This document shows, piece by piece, positions 9,680-18,805 of a stretch of DNA of 64,000 bases. The position numbers and the translations under genes are program-made. The stretch is from Lachnospiraceae bacterium (GTDB lineage Bacteria; Bacillota; Clostridia; Lachnospirales; Lachnospiraceae): positions 1 through 64,000 of the forward strand of contig JAPJQL010000013.1 of NCBI GenBank assembly GCA_030825115.1. Direction: 5' to 3'. How positions within the stretch are numbered: the stretch's first letter is position 1; each line of letters starts with the position of its first letter. Below the pieces are notes generated by a model. That model ran no database searches. It was given only the letters and a program-made list of their open reading frames with translations, and was not told the DNA's origin.

Positions 9680-9812
9680 AGAAATGATTCAATCTCCTTT
9701 TTCTTAATGATATTTTGATAGTAAATTTTCATACGATTGTACAATGAATGCGGGAATCTGTCAACTGCCGCTTCCAGAATTTCCCGCATTTCATCTGTAT
9801 TTTACAATAATT

Positions 9813-10310
9813 TTATGATTCTTTTATGGCTTTGGGCGGAAATAATGCCTTCACCTCGCGAAAAAGCTCCACAGCCATCAGGATGCCGGAACCGGTAAAC
9901 ACGAACAGGTCACCAAGATTAAACACCACCTTCTTCAGCCAGCCAAACTGCAGGCTGAAATAATCCACCACGTAGCGGCGGACATAGCGGTCATACAGAT
10001 TGCTGACAGCGCCGCCAAGCAGGATGGCAAGCCCGGTCTTTTCCACCACATGCCCCTTCTTATTCTGCAGCAGATAAAAGAAGACTCCGCCCAGGCCGGA
10101 TATCACCACGAGCGGCACGGTCCGCACCAGCTCCCCGTGCTTTTCCATAAATCCGAAGGGAAATCCCGCGTTGTGGTTCCGGTACAGCAAGATCCGCCCT
10201 CCTGTCTTTTCAAGCGGCCTCGGGAACCGCCCCTCATCCTGTCCTTCAATCAGCCATTTCAAAAACAAATCTCCTGCAGCAAGCAACACCATGATACCGA
10301 TAAAAACCAT
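9813..10310 (-). CDS. lspA: Signal peptidase II (lipoprotein signal peptidase)
   Basis: Membrane aspartyl protease that cleaves lipoprotein signal peptides after lipidation. The two catalytic motifs are present: NLYDRYVRRYVVDYF and FNLGDLFVF, whose aspartates form the active pair. Four hydrophobic segments are visible and the chosen length is 165 residues, typical of the family. The frame is open to 10331, but the GAGGAGG site overlaps those upstream ATGs and is ideally placed (7 nt) for the ATG at 10310. The motif pattern is somewhat divergent, so it may be a second LspA rather than the housekeeping copy. Confidence 0.85.
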   Translation of the reverse strand: MVFIGIMVLLAAGDLFLKWLIEGQDEGRFPRPLEKTGGRILLYRNHNAGFPFGFMEKHGELVRTVPLVVISGLGGVFFYLLQNKKGHVVEKTGLAILLGGAVSNLYDRYVRRYVVDYFSLQFGWLKKVVFNLGDLFVFTGSGILMAVELFREVKALFPPKAIKES

Positions 10311-10426
10311 ATGCATGCCTCCTCTTCCCATTATCGTTCTGATTTATTGTACTATTTTAAAAACAGATAGTCAAATAAACCTTTTCTGTCATATATTATT
10401 CCAAAGAGCGCAAGGAATACCCATCT

Positions 10427-12163
10427 ATGCCTGCTTGTAATGCCCCGGTTTCTTCCGAAGACTACGCTGATTTTATCTATCACTACGCAGTCAGGACTCC
10501 CGATGAAGTGTTCGCGATCGCCGGCACGCGGTGTGTGGATTTCGTAAACAGGGAATACGCCATCATCTATGTCCCTCTGCGCGCCGCAGAACCGATCAGC
10601 ATAAACCGATTTACGTATTCTGCCATCCCAAAGCTCTACGGACTCCAGGACCTGACTGCCATCGAGAGCAGCGGCATCGTCCAGTCTTTCGACCAGCCTG
10701 TCCTGAATGCCACCGGCCACGGAGTTATCATCGGGCTGATCGACACCGGGATTGAATATACCAACCCGCTGTTCCGAAACAGCGACGGCTCCACCCGCAT
10801 CCTGAGCATCTGGGACCAGACCATAAATTCCGGTCAGGAGAACATCCCCAACGGGGACCTTCGGTCGGCGCCGCTCTACGGAACCTTCTACTCAAAAGAG
10901 CAGATCGATCTGGCCCTTCTCTCAGAGGACCCCTATGAGCTGGTACCTTCCCGCGATACAAACGGACACGGGACGTTCGTGGCCGGTGTTGCCGCCGGAA
11001 ACAGGATCGTCCATCCCGTACCCTTCTCCGGCGCAGCCCCGGAAGCTTCTCTCGTAGTCGTCAAGCTCAAACCGGCCAAACAATATCTGCGGGACTTCTT
11101 CCTGATCACTCCGGATACTCCCGCATTCCAGGAAAATGATATTATGATGGGAATCCGCTATCTTTTTGACCAGGCGACCAGGTTTCATATGCCTCTCGTT
11201 ATCTATCTGGGAGTCGGAACCAATCAGGGAAACCACGACGGCACCGGCCCGCTCGGCTCACAGCTGCAGCAGTTTGCCGGGACAGTCGGTCTCTCCGCAG
11301 TCCTCGGCGCAGGGAACGAAGTCGGATATCACCATCATTTCTTTGGAAGCATGACGGCCGGCCAGGAATATGAAGATGTAGAACTGCGCGTGGGGGACGG
11401 AGAAAACGGATTTTGTCTGGAACTGTGGGCACGAGAGCCGGAGCTGTATACGGTAGGCTTTGTATCTCCGACAGGAGAACTGATCGAACGGATCCCGACG
11501 CGGCTGGGGGCGGAGATTGACATCACATTTCGTCTGGAGCGCACCATCATCACCGTCAATTACCGGCCCGCTGAGATCGGAACCAGAAGCCAGCTCATCT
11601 TCATGCGATTTGCCAATCCCACGCCGGGCATCTGGCATATCCGGGTATACCCGTCCCTGGACATCAGCGGCCAGTTCCACATATGGCTGCCCATGCATGG
11701 TTTTATCTCCGACCAGACCATCTTCCTGCGCCCAAATCCGAATACCACGATCACGGAGCCCGGCAATGCCACCATGCCCATGACCGTCAGTACCTATGAC
11801 CACGTGACCGGCAGCATCTACACGCACAGCAGCCGCGGATATACCAGGCACGGCATCATAAAGCCTGAATTCGCAGCCCCCGGCGTCAATGTACAGGGTC
11901 CGGCCTTAAGCCGCCCGGACGAAGACCTCCGCTTCACCCGCGCCACCGGTTCTTCCGTTGCTGCCGCGATCGCTGCCGGAGCCGCTGCCGATGTACTGTC
12001 CTGGGGCATTATAGACGGAAATGAGATGAACCTGGACGACACCACCATCAATGCCATGCTGATCCGGGGCGCCGACCGGAATCCTGTCCTCACCTACCCC
12101 AACCGGGAATGGGGCTACGGTACGTTAAACCTCTATCAGTCTTTCTTACGGCTGAGGGAATGA
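10427..12163 (+). CDS. S8-family subtilisin-like peptidase (Csp-like)
   Basis: A 578-residue subtilase with no obvious signal peptide. The catalytic triad is complete: Asp106 in GLIDTGIE, His181 in NGHGTFVAG and Ser near residue 509 in ATGSSVAAA, where the usual GTS is GSS. A large insertion with beta-sandwich character separates His from Ser, as in clostridial CspB-type proteases that activate spore-cortex hydrolases. Many Lachnospiraceae carry several such paralogues, so a germination role is an inference. The ribosome site AAGGAA is 9 nt before the ATG. The gene converges on clpX with a 4-nt gap. Confidence 0.86.
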   Translation: MPACNAPVSSEDYADFIYHYAVRTPDEVFAIAGTRCVDFVNREYAIIYVPLRAAEPISINRFTYSAIPKLYGLQDLTAIESSGIVQSFDQPVLNATGHGVIIGLIDTGIEYTNPLFRNSDGSTRILSIWDQTINSGQENIPNGDLRSAPLYGTFYSKEQIDLALLSEDPYELVPSRDTNGHGTFVAGVAAGNRIVHPVPFSGAAPEASLVVVKLKPAKQYLRDFFLITPDTPAFQENDIMMGIRYLFDQATRFHMPLVIYLGVGTNQGNHDGTGPLGSQLQQFAGTVGLSAVLGAGNEVGYHHHFFGSMTAGQEYEDVELRVGDGENGFCLELWAREPELYTVGFVSPTGELIERIPTRLGAEIDITFRLERTIITVNYRPAEIGTRSQLIFMRFANPTPGIWHIRVYPSLDISGQFHIWLPMHGFISDQTIFLRPNPNTTITEPGNATMPMTVSTYDHVTGSIYTHSSRGYTRHGIIKPEFAAPGVNVQGPALSRPDEDLRFTRATGSSVAAAIAAGAAADVLSWGIIDGNEMNLDDTTINAMLIRGADRNPVLTYPNREWGYGTLNLYQSFLRLRE

Positions 12164-12167
12164 CCCC

Positions 12168-13595
12168 CTATCCCCGCATCTGGATGAGCGGTCCGCCGTT
12201 CTTTTCCAGATAGGGGCGGGTGATCACAACCGAGCCGATATTGGGGTCTTTCGGAATCTCATACATGATGTCAAGCATAAATTCTTCAAGGATGGCGCGC
12301 AGGGCTCTTGCCCCGGTCTCCCGCTTCATCGCCTCCTGGGCGATCCATTCCAGGGCGCCGTCCTCAAACACCAGCCTGACCTCGTCCATCTCAAGCAGCT
12401 TGATATACTGTTTTAAGATGGCATTTTTGGGTTCTTTTAATATCTTTACCAGAAGTTCCTGGGACAGCTTTTCCAGCGTCACCGTAACCGGCAGACGTCC
12501 CAAAAACTCCGGGATCATGCCAAAGGCGCGAAGATCTGCATTCGTCACCTGGCACAGCAGGTTCTGCTCTTCTTCATAGCGGTCTTTCAGCTCCGCGCCA
12601 AAGCCCATGGAAGATTTTTTGCTCAGGCGTTCCTTGATGATATTCTCAAGGTCCGGGAAAGCTCCGCCGCAGATAAACAGGATATTGTCCGTATTTACCG
12701 TCGTCATCGGCGTCAGGGCATTTTTCTGGTTTGAGCCCACCGGCACTTCCACCCGGCTTCCCTCCAGAAGCTTTAAAAGCTCCTGCTGCACCGACTCGCC
12801 GCTGACATCCCGGGTATTCGTCTCCTTCTTTTTCGCTATCTTGTCAATCTCATCGATAAAAATGATTCCATGCTCCGCCTTTTCCACGTCATTTCCCGCC
12901 GCCGACAGAAGTTTTGATACCACGCTTTCAATATCATCTCCGATATATCCCGCTTCTGTCAGGGAAGTCGCGTCTGCAATAGCGAGCGGCACATCCAGAA
13001 GCCTGGCCAGCGTCTTCACCAGATAGGTCTTTCCGCTTCCGGTAGGTCCGATCATCAGGATATTGGACTTTTCAATACTGATCTCCCCGGCCGCTGTGTC
13101 CTGCTCTTTTTTCTCTGCCGCCATCCTGAGCCCTTCTGCATAAACTCTCTTATAGTGGTTATAGACAGCTACTGCCATGACCTTTTTTGCCCGCTCCTGC
13201 CCGATGACATATTCATCCAGCTGCCGTTTGATGACATGGGGGGCGGGAATGTCCTTAAGCTCAAAATCCGGCCCCGCTTTTTCCGTGCGCTTCTTAACCT
13301 TCTGTTTTTTGGGAATGCTCATCTCCGGCATATTTTCCAGATTGTCCATGTTGGAAAAATTCATGTTCATATACGGCATGCTGGGAATCTTCGATAAATC
13401 CACATTCGAAAGATCCATTCCGCTTCCCATCACCGAGTCAAATGCCTTCTGCATACAGTCATGGCAAAGGCACAAACCGCCCGGCATTGTGATCATGCTG
13501 CCCGCCTTGCTCTCGGGTCTCCGGCAAACATAGCAAATCTTCTCATACTCCTGGTCATCATGCTGCCCTGGTCCTGTCTTCTCCTTATCCTCCAC
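12168..13595 (-). CDS. clpX: ClpX-type AAA+ unfoldase
   Basis: ATP-dependent unfoldase that normally feeds substrates to ClpP. It has an N-terminal zinc finger (CYVCRRPES...CLCHDC), Walker A GPTGSGKT near residue 180, Walker B IIFIDEIDKIAKK, the sensor region IPEFLGRLPV and a TGARALRAI sensor 2. The length of 475 residues is about 50 above a typical ClpX; the extra sequence lies between the zinc finger and the AAA+ core. Two signature loops differ slightly: pore loop GYIG (usually GYVG) and ClpP-docking tripeptide MGF (usually IGF or LGF). It starts with GTG behind AAAGGAG. No clpP is adjacent, so it may be a second, specialised ClpX. Confidence 0.88.
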   Translation of the reverse strand: MEDKEKTGPGQHDDQEYEKICYVCRRPESKAGSMITMPGGLCLCHDCMQKAFDSVMGSGMDLSNVDLSKIPSMPYMNMNFSNMDNLENMPEMSIPKKQKVKKRTEKAGPDFELKDIPAPHVIKRQLDEYVIGQERAKKVMAVAVYNHYKRVYAEGLRMAAEKKEQDTAAGEISIEKSNILMIGPTGSGKTYLVKTLARLLDVPLAIADATSLTEAGYIGDDIESVVSKLLSAAGNDVEKAEHGIIFIDEIDKIAKKKETNTRDVSGESVQQELLKLLEGSRVEVPVGSNQKNALTPMTTVNTDNILFICGGAFPDLENIIKERLSKKSSMGFGAELKDRYEEEQNLLCQVTNADLRAFGMIPEFLGRLPVTVTLEKLSQELLVKILKEPKNAILKQYIKLLEMDEVRLVFEDGALEWIAQEAMKRETGARALRAILEEFMLDIMYEIPKDPNIGSVVITRPYLEKNGGPLIQMRG

Positions 13596-13681
13596 CGCTC
13601 TTCTCCTTTTTAACTGCGCAAATACTCAGGGCACGTATCCCGCGCTCTGAGTATCTGCAAATTCTGCCTCTTCAGTTCCTG

Positions 13682-15103
13682 TCAGTTGGTTTCCGCCTCC
13701 GGTTTATATCCCAGAGTTATCTCTACCTTCCGCTCTATATACTGCCCATTATCCAGCGACTGAACGGTCAATGTAACCGTATCACCGCCTTCATAGTAGC
13801 TCAGCATCTCTTTTAAATCCGCCATCGTCCGCACGGTCTGGCCGTCAAACTTGGTGATGATATCCTTCTCCCTCAACTCGGATTTCGCAGCGGCACCGTC
13901 TTCAATGATCTTGTAGACATAGATTCCTTTCGGCATGCCAAACATCGTCGCCGCATTCTCATCGATATTCTGGGTCTGGATTCCCAGATATCCCTGTTTC
14001 TTCTCATCCACAGCCACTCTGGTCTTTAACGTCATCAGCTCGCCTATGATATCCTGCGCTTTGCTGATCGGGATCGCATATCCCATGCCCTCTACCGCTG
14101 TAGAGGAGTATTTGGCCGCGTTGATGCCGATCACCTCGCCATTCATGTTCAGAAGCGCTCCGCCGCTGTTGCCGGGGTTGATCGCCGCATCTGTCTGAAG
14201 CAGGTTTCTCACGGTCTGGTCCTCCGCTCTCACTTCACGGTCCAGAGCGCCGATATAACCGACGGTTACGGACTGCCCGTATCCGAGTGCATTGCCGATC
14301 GCGATCACGCCCTGTCCGACCTTTAAGGAATCGGAATCTCCCAGGGCAGCTACCTTGATCTGTGTCATGGTGTCCGCCGGAATGTCTTTTAGCGGCACTG
14401 CGATCACCGCAAGGTCGCTCTCCGAATCCGTTCCCTTGATGGCTGCAGGCGCCTGGGAATTGTCGATAAAGGTCACAGACAGTTCTTTGGAGTCTGCCAC
14501 AACGTGATTGTTCGTCACGATCAAAAGCTCATCATCGTTCTGTCCGACGATGATACCAGACCCGCTGCTCGGCACTTCCACCGTCTGGCTCGGTCCAAAC
14601 CAGGTCTGCTGCTGATACAGCATCGTATTGGTGATGGCCACAACCGACGGCATCGCCTGCTCTACAATCCCCGACACATCCATCTGGATTGTATTGGAGG
14701 TCTGCGCGCCTGCCGGGGCGCTCGGCCTGGTCTCTGCCGCAGCCACGCTCTGCTGCGTCTCAACCTGGGCGATCTGCTGAGTGCTGCCGCCGCTCAGATA
14801 TTCAGCCACACTGTTTACGCCAAACATCGTCCCGCCTGCGACCGTACCGAACAGCAATGCCGCCGCGGTGATCCCTGCCACCCGGGAAGCAGTGCCTTTT
14901 TTCTTCTTCGGATGCTGCGGCGGCTCCGGCGGGATATGTCCCATATCCATCCGGTTATACTGCCGCTCGCCTTCCGTTCCATGTCCTGTAACCTCATCCG
15001 GGTCCCGCATCGTGAAATTCGTCGTGATGGCACTTTCATCCTGTGCCTCAGTGCTTCTATATCCATCTTGTGCGGGAATGTCTCTTCTGTCATCATCATA
15101 CAT
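13682..15103 (-). CDS. HtrA/DegP-type membrane-anchored serine protease with PDZ domain
   Basis: Cell-surface quality-control protease of 473 residues. A cytoplasmic N-terminus with a KKKK tract leads into one transmembrane helix (about 75-97), then a low-complexity linker, a trypsin-like domain and one PDZ domain (about 375-460). The triad is visible: His about 200 in TNNHVV, Asp about 229 in SDLAVI, Ser about 312 in GNSGGALLN. The start at 15103 follows AAAGGGG; the open frame continues 14 codons upstream without a site. Separated from clpX by a gap holding an 8-bp inverted repeat (ATACTCAG/CTGAGTAT). Confidence 0.94.
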   Translation of the reverse strand: MYDDDRRDIPAQDGYRSTEAQDESAITTNFTMRDPDEVTGHGTEGERQYNRMDMGHIPPEPPQHPKKKKGTASRVAGITAAALLFGTVAGGTMFGVNSVAEYLSGGSTQQIAQVETQQSVAAAETRPSAPAGAQTSNTIQMDVSGIVEQAMPSVVAITNTMLYQQQTWFGPSQTVEVPSSGSGIIVGQNDDELLIVTNNHVVADSKELSVTFIDNSQAPAAIKGTDSESDLAVIAVPLKDIPADTMTQIKVAALGDSDSLKVGQGVIAIGNALGYGQSVTVGYIGALDREVRAEDQTVRNLLQTDAAINPGNSGGALLNMNGEVIGINAAKYSSTAVEGMGYAIPISKAQDIIGELMTLKTRVAVDEKKQGYLGIQTQNIDENAATMFGMPKGIYVYKIIEDGAAAKSELREKDIITKFDGQTVRTMADLKEMLSYYEGGDTVTLTVQSLDNGQYIERKVEITLGYKPEAETN

Positions 15104-15209
15104 AATTATAATCCCCTTTCCTGTGTTTTTTCTTGTTATAGGCACAGTGTAACAACGAATTGTGACAAAACTGTGATGGAATTATAATTTAATTGTGAAC
15201 TGTATCCGG

Positions 15210-17237
15210 TTACTGTCCCGGCGCCGACACAGGGCCGGCCGTGGTCCCATTGCTGCCCTGGCTGTTTTGTCCGCCAGGCCCGCCGCCTCCAATCGTCTCA
15301 CCACCGCCCGTTCCGCTGCCCGGGAACTGCGGGATCGACGTTGTCGGCGTATTTCCCCCTGGTCTTGCGGAGGATGGTCCTCCCGAACCTCCGGGTGTGG
15401 GCTCTGTCGTACCGCCCGGTCTCGGAGATGTGCTCTCTGTCGTGCCGCCCGGTCTCGGGGATGTGCTCTCCGTCGTGCTGCCCGGTCTCGGAGATGTGCT
15501 CTCTGTCGTGCCGCCCGGTCTCGGAGATGTGCTCTCTGTCGGTCTCAGCGACGAGCTCTCCGTCGGCCTGGTCGGGGAACTTTCCGTCGGTCTGGTCGGC
15601 GCATCCTCTTCATCCCCTGGTCTCGTCGGTCTGGAAGGGCTGGATTCTGTCGGATCGCCAGGCCTTGCGCCGGAGCTTTCCGTACTTCCCGGTCTGGACG
15701 CTCCCGTACCGGCCGTATCACCGGGCCTTACCGTCTCCGCCTCAACCGGGTCGCCGTTCTCATCCGTCTCCTCTTCATCTGTTCCGGTCGGGCGTTCTTT
15801 CGTCGTGTTCTCTTCCGTGTTGTCCTCGTCCTCATCCTCTTCATCCGCAGCCTCGGTTGCCGCAGCCGATGTCTTAGGAGGCTGGATCACACCGCCGCCC
15901 GTGCCTACACTCTCAATATATTTTCCTTCCCTGTACATACCGGTATCTTCAGCAATCTTGGCGCTGAGCTTCTTTACCGTATCAGAAGGCGTATAATCCT
16001 CCACGCCAAACAGGAAACTGTGAAGTGCCTTTACATTGCTCTCCAACGTCTGCGGAACTACGACCGCTCCTTTTTTACCCATGTTCGCGTCCCCGCGCGC
16101 CTGTGGGAATCCGGTGCTCTCGCCCATGTGGAACTTGTTCAGGATCGTTGCATTCTTCACCAGGTCATCAACCCCGATATTTGTCGCCACCTGCGGGAAT
16201 ATCGTTCCAATCAGCGTATTCAGCGTATTGAAATCCGCCTTTTTCGCCTTCTCAAACGCCTGGGCGATAACCTTGCGCTGGCGCTCGGTACGTGCATAAT
16301 CCGTATCCATCTTTCGCAGACGCGCATAGGCGACAGCCTGTACGCCGTCTAAATGGTTCATTCCGGCATGGGTCAGATGATGGGAGCCAATGCCCGTCGC
16401 CTCGACCGTCTCCGTGATAAAGGAATTGATATAGTGAAACTCTGCCTTGCTCAGCTCGATGTCCACTCCGCCGAGGATATTGATCCCGTCCGCCACAGCC
16501 TTCCAGCTGAACGTCATATAGCTCGCCATGTTCAGATCCAGATTCCGGTTCAGCGCCGCAACCGCCTGCTCCGGTCCTCCGAGAAAATATGCCTGGTTTA
16601 TCTTATTGTAAGAACCATTTTCCGAGATATTCATATACGTATCCCGGAATACAGAGACAAGCTTGATCTCACCGGTGTCCAGATTGATATTGCAGAGTAT
16701 GTTGACATCGGCATTGGTCCCCTTCGCAATTACCCGGTCACGGTCATCTACGCCAAACAGGGCAATCGTCCAATACCCTTTCAGGCGCTCCTCCGTCTCG
16801 ATATCCAGATTGGGGTTTGCAACATTCGCAATGTCAAAATCCGGCCTCTGTAGCTGATGGTACTTTTTTGCAAACGCTGCATAAGTAAAGATAAAGATCA
16901 GAGCAAAGCACTCCGCCACGATCATGGCGATCATGCGGCGTTTCCGCTTCCGTTTCGCAATCTTTTCTTCCATATGAGGCGGCAGACCGCCTTTTCCTGC
17001 CCCCATAGCTGCCGCCGTCTGGCGTGCCGCATAGCGGGATGCCTGCTCCCCGCCGTCTGCCAGACTGCCGCTTCCCGTCTCGCCCCGGTACACCCTGCGC
17101 CCCGTACTCTGCCCCGGACTGGTCTCTGAGCTGCGCGGTCTTTCCCTTCTCGTCTGCTCCGGCTCCCTCATCTTTGGATTCCTCCGGCTTTTGCGCTCCG
17201 CAGAACGTCTTAATTCGTCATCAAAATCGCGATTCAT
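15210..17237 (-). CDS. LytR-CpsA-Psr (LCP) family glycopolymer ligase with repetitive tail
   Basis: Membrane enzyme of 675 residues that transfers undecaprenyl-linked glycopolymers to peptidoglycan. A basic, Ser/Arg-rich cytoplasmic N-terminus (about 100 residues) precedes one transmembrane helix (MIAMIVAECFALIFIF) and the LCP core, with GVDDRDR, RDTYM, GGVDIELSKAEFHYIN and YARLRKMDTDYARTERQRKVI. The last 225 residues are low complexity, rich in Thr, Ser, Pro, Gly and Glu, built on (T)ESTSPRPGG units; such tails usually span the wall. It is the last gene of the glycan block, 34 nt after the sugar transferase, which fits a role in attaching the polymer made there. Confidence 0.93.
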   Translation of the reverse strand: MNRDFDDELRRSAERKSRRNPKMREPEQTRRERPRSSETSPGQSTGRRVYRGETGSGSLADGGEQASRYAARQTAAAMGAGKGGLPPHMEEKIAKRKRKRRMIAMIVAECFALIFIFTYAAFAKKYHQLQRPDFDIANVANPNLDIETEERLKGYWTIALFGVDDRDRVIAKGTNADVNILCNINLDTGEIKLVSVFRDTYMNISENGSYNKINQAYFLGGPEQAVAALNRNLDLNMASYMTFSWKAVADGINILGGVDIELSKAEFHYINSFITETVEATGIGSHHLTHAGMNHLDGVQAVAYARLRKMDTDYARTERQRKVIAQAFEKAKKADFNTLNTLIGTIFPQVATNIGVDDLVKNATILNKFHMGESTGFPQARGDANMGKKGAVVVPQTLESNVKALHSFLFGVEDYTPSDTVKKLSAKIAEDTGMYREGKYIESVGTGGGVIQPPKTSAAATEAADEEDEDEDNTEENTTKERPTGTDEEETDENGDPVEAETVRPGDTAGTGASRPGSTESSGARPGDPTESSPSRPTRPGDEEDAPTRPTESSPTRPTESSSLRPTESTSPRPGGTTESTSPRPGSTTESTSPRPGGTTESTSPRPGGTTEPTPGGSGGPSSARPGGNTPTTSIPQFPGSGTGGGETIGGGGPGGQNSQGSNGTTAGPVSAPGQ
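15401..15530 (-). repeat. Tandem 33-bp coding repeats in the LCP tail
   Basis: Four units of 31-33 bp starting at 15401, 15432, 15465 and 15498, nearly identical in DNA sequence, encode the TESTSPRPGGT repeats. The DNA-level identity points to recent slippage or recombination, so tail length probably varies between strains. Confidence 0.8.
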
Positions 17238-17271
17238 TCCTATCCCTCATTTTCCTTCCTGCAATGCTGTG

Positions 17272-18687
17272 CTAGTACGCATTTTTATTGATAAAACCCT
17301 TGAATATGGTCAAAAACAGGATTTTGAAGTCAAATCCCAGCGTCCAGTTCTCGATATAGTACAGATCATGCTCGATCCGCCTGGTGATCGAAGTGTCACC
17401 GCGGTAGCCATTGACCTGCGCCCAGCCTGTCATTCCCGGCCGGACCTGGTGCTTGATCATATATCTGGGTATCTCTTCCTTAAAACGCTCCACAAAAAGC
17501 GGCCGCTCCGGCCTCGGCCCCACCAGGCTCATATCACCCACCAGCACATTGAAGAACTGAGGCATCTCGTCAATGCTGGTCTTTCTGATGATCTTGCCAA
17601 TCGGCGTCACCCTCGGGTCGTGAGGAGTCGTCCACTGGCATTTCTCCGCCGACGGGGACTGCACCTCCATCGAGCGGAACTTATACATCTTAAACGGGCG
17701 GTTGTGAAGCCCCACCCGCTCCTGACTGTAGATCAGAGGTCCCGGAGAAGTCAGCTTGATGATCACCGCCGCGGCCAGCATGATCGGAGAAAACAATACC
17801 AGCGCAAAAAGAGCACCGAAAATATCCACAATCCGCTTCATGGTGGCATTCAGCAGGTCATTTAACGGCACATGCCGGATATTGATGACCGGCAGTCCCT
17901 GCAGATCCTCGGTGTATGGTCTTGTTGGTATCACATTATTATAATCCGGAATGAATTTGGTATGCACGCCGGACTTTTCACAGCTTGCCACGATTTCTTC
18001 CAGATTGCCATAGTCCTTGATACTCAGGGTGATGGCAATCTCATCCAGGACGTTGAAATCCAGAATGGTCTTTAGATTGCTGACCGTACCGATGATCTTG
18101 ATGCCCCGGTACTCCTCGCCCCGCTCGGCATGGTCGTCTAAAATCCCGCGGACCTGATAGCCCCACTCCGGGTTGGCAAGGACGCGGTCGATATAGCTTT
18201 TGGCCGTCCGGCTGTATCCGATCAGCAGGACATGCTTCTGATTATATCCTTTCGAACGCATAGAGCGCAGCACCATACGGATGATGTTCCGCTCCAATGT
18301 CTCCGCCGCCGTGTTCACCACGGCAAAAGACATGACCAGCCTTCTGGAAAACTCCTCCAGATACGGATTCTTTCCCAAAAAATACAAAACTACGGAAAAC
18401 AGAAAGAAACCGATAATATTTGCCTTGCAGATATTGGCAAATTCCTGCCGCCGCCGCTGGATCCTCTTGGGCGTAAACAGGTGGAATATCCCATACAGCA
18501 GCAGATACACCGGAACGATGATGACGAGCGCCCCCAGATAGATCCGTGGCGGAAGCACCTCATGCTCCGAATAGAACCAGCCGCTTGCGATTGTCACAAA
18601 CCACATGAGAACATAAGAACCCGTAATGACACATGCGTCAATCAGCACATGCAGGCGGTTAAATCTCTTCTGGTTGTCCTTTATCAT
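17272..18687 (-). CDS. Undecaprenyl-phosphate sugar phosphotransferase (WcaJ/PglC-type)
   Basis: Initiating enzyme of surface polysaccharide synthesis: moves a sugar-1-phosphate from a nucleotide sugar to undecaprenyl phosphate at the membrane. The 471 residues comprise about five N-terminal transmembrane segments, a Rossmann-like middle domain (HVLLIGYSRTAKSYIDRVL) and the C-terminal sugar-transferase domain from about residue 280, with the membrane re-entrant helix IVDIFGALFALVLFSPIML, KMYKFRSM, RKTSIDEMPQFFNV and LVGPRPE. Sugar specificity (glucose, galactose or other) cannot be read. It sits between the glycosyltransferases and the LCP ligase. Confidence 0.94.
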   Translation of the reverse strand: MIKDNQKRFNRLHVLIDACVITGSYVLMWFVTIASGWFYSEHEVLPPRIYLGALVIIVPVYLLLYGIFHLFTPKRIQRRRQEFANICKANIIGFFLFSVVLYFLGKNPYLEEFSRRLVMSFAVVNTAAETLERNIIRMVLRSMRSKGYNQKHVLLIGYSRTAKSYIDRVLANPEWGYQVRGILDDHAERGEEYRGIKIIGTVSNLKTILDFNVLDEIAITLSIKDYGNLEEIVASCEKSGVHTKFIPDYNNVIPTRPYTEDLQGLPVINIRHVPLNDLLNATMKRIVDIFGALFALVLFSPIMLAAAVIIKLTSPGPLIYSQERVGLHNRPFKMYKFRSMEVQSPSAEKCQWTTPHDPRVTPIGKIIRKTSIDEMPQFFNVLVGDMSLVGPRPERPLFVERFKEEIPRYMIKHQVRPGMTGWAQVNGYRGDTSITRRIEHDLYYIENWTLGFDFKILFLTIFKGFINKNAY

Positions 18688-18805
18688 AGCGTTTCACCTT
18701 ATTTTCTTTTGATGCTTACTCGATGGTAACGATTATACACGAAAAAATGGGATTGTACTATTAAAATTCTCTTACAATATGCCTGTGATTCCCCATACAA
18801 ATTCG

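Noticed and set aside
15241..15996. Repetitive plus-strand frame and 33-bp repeats, at first suggestive of a CRISPR-like array
   Set aside because: The repeats are contiguous without unique spacers and encode the ESTSPRPGG tail of the LCP protein on the other strand.
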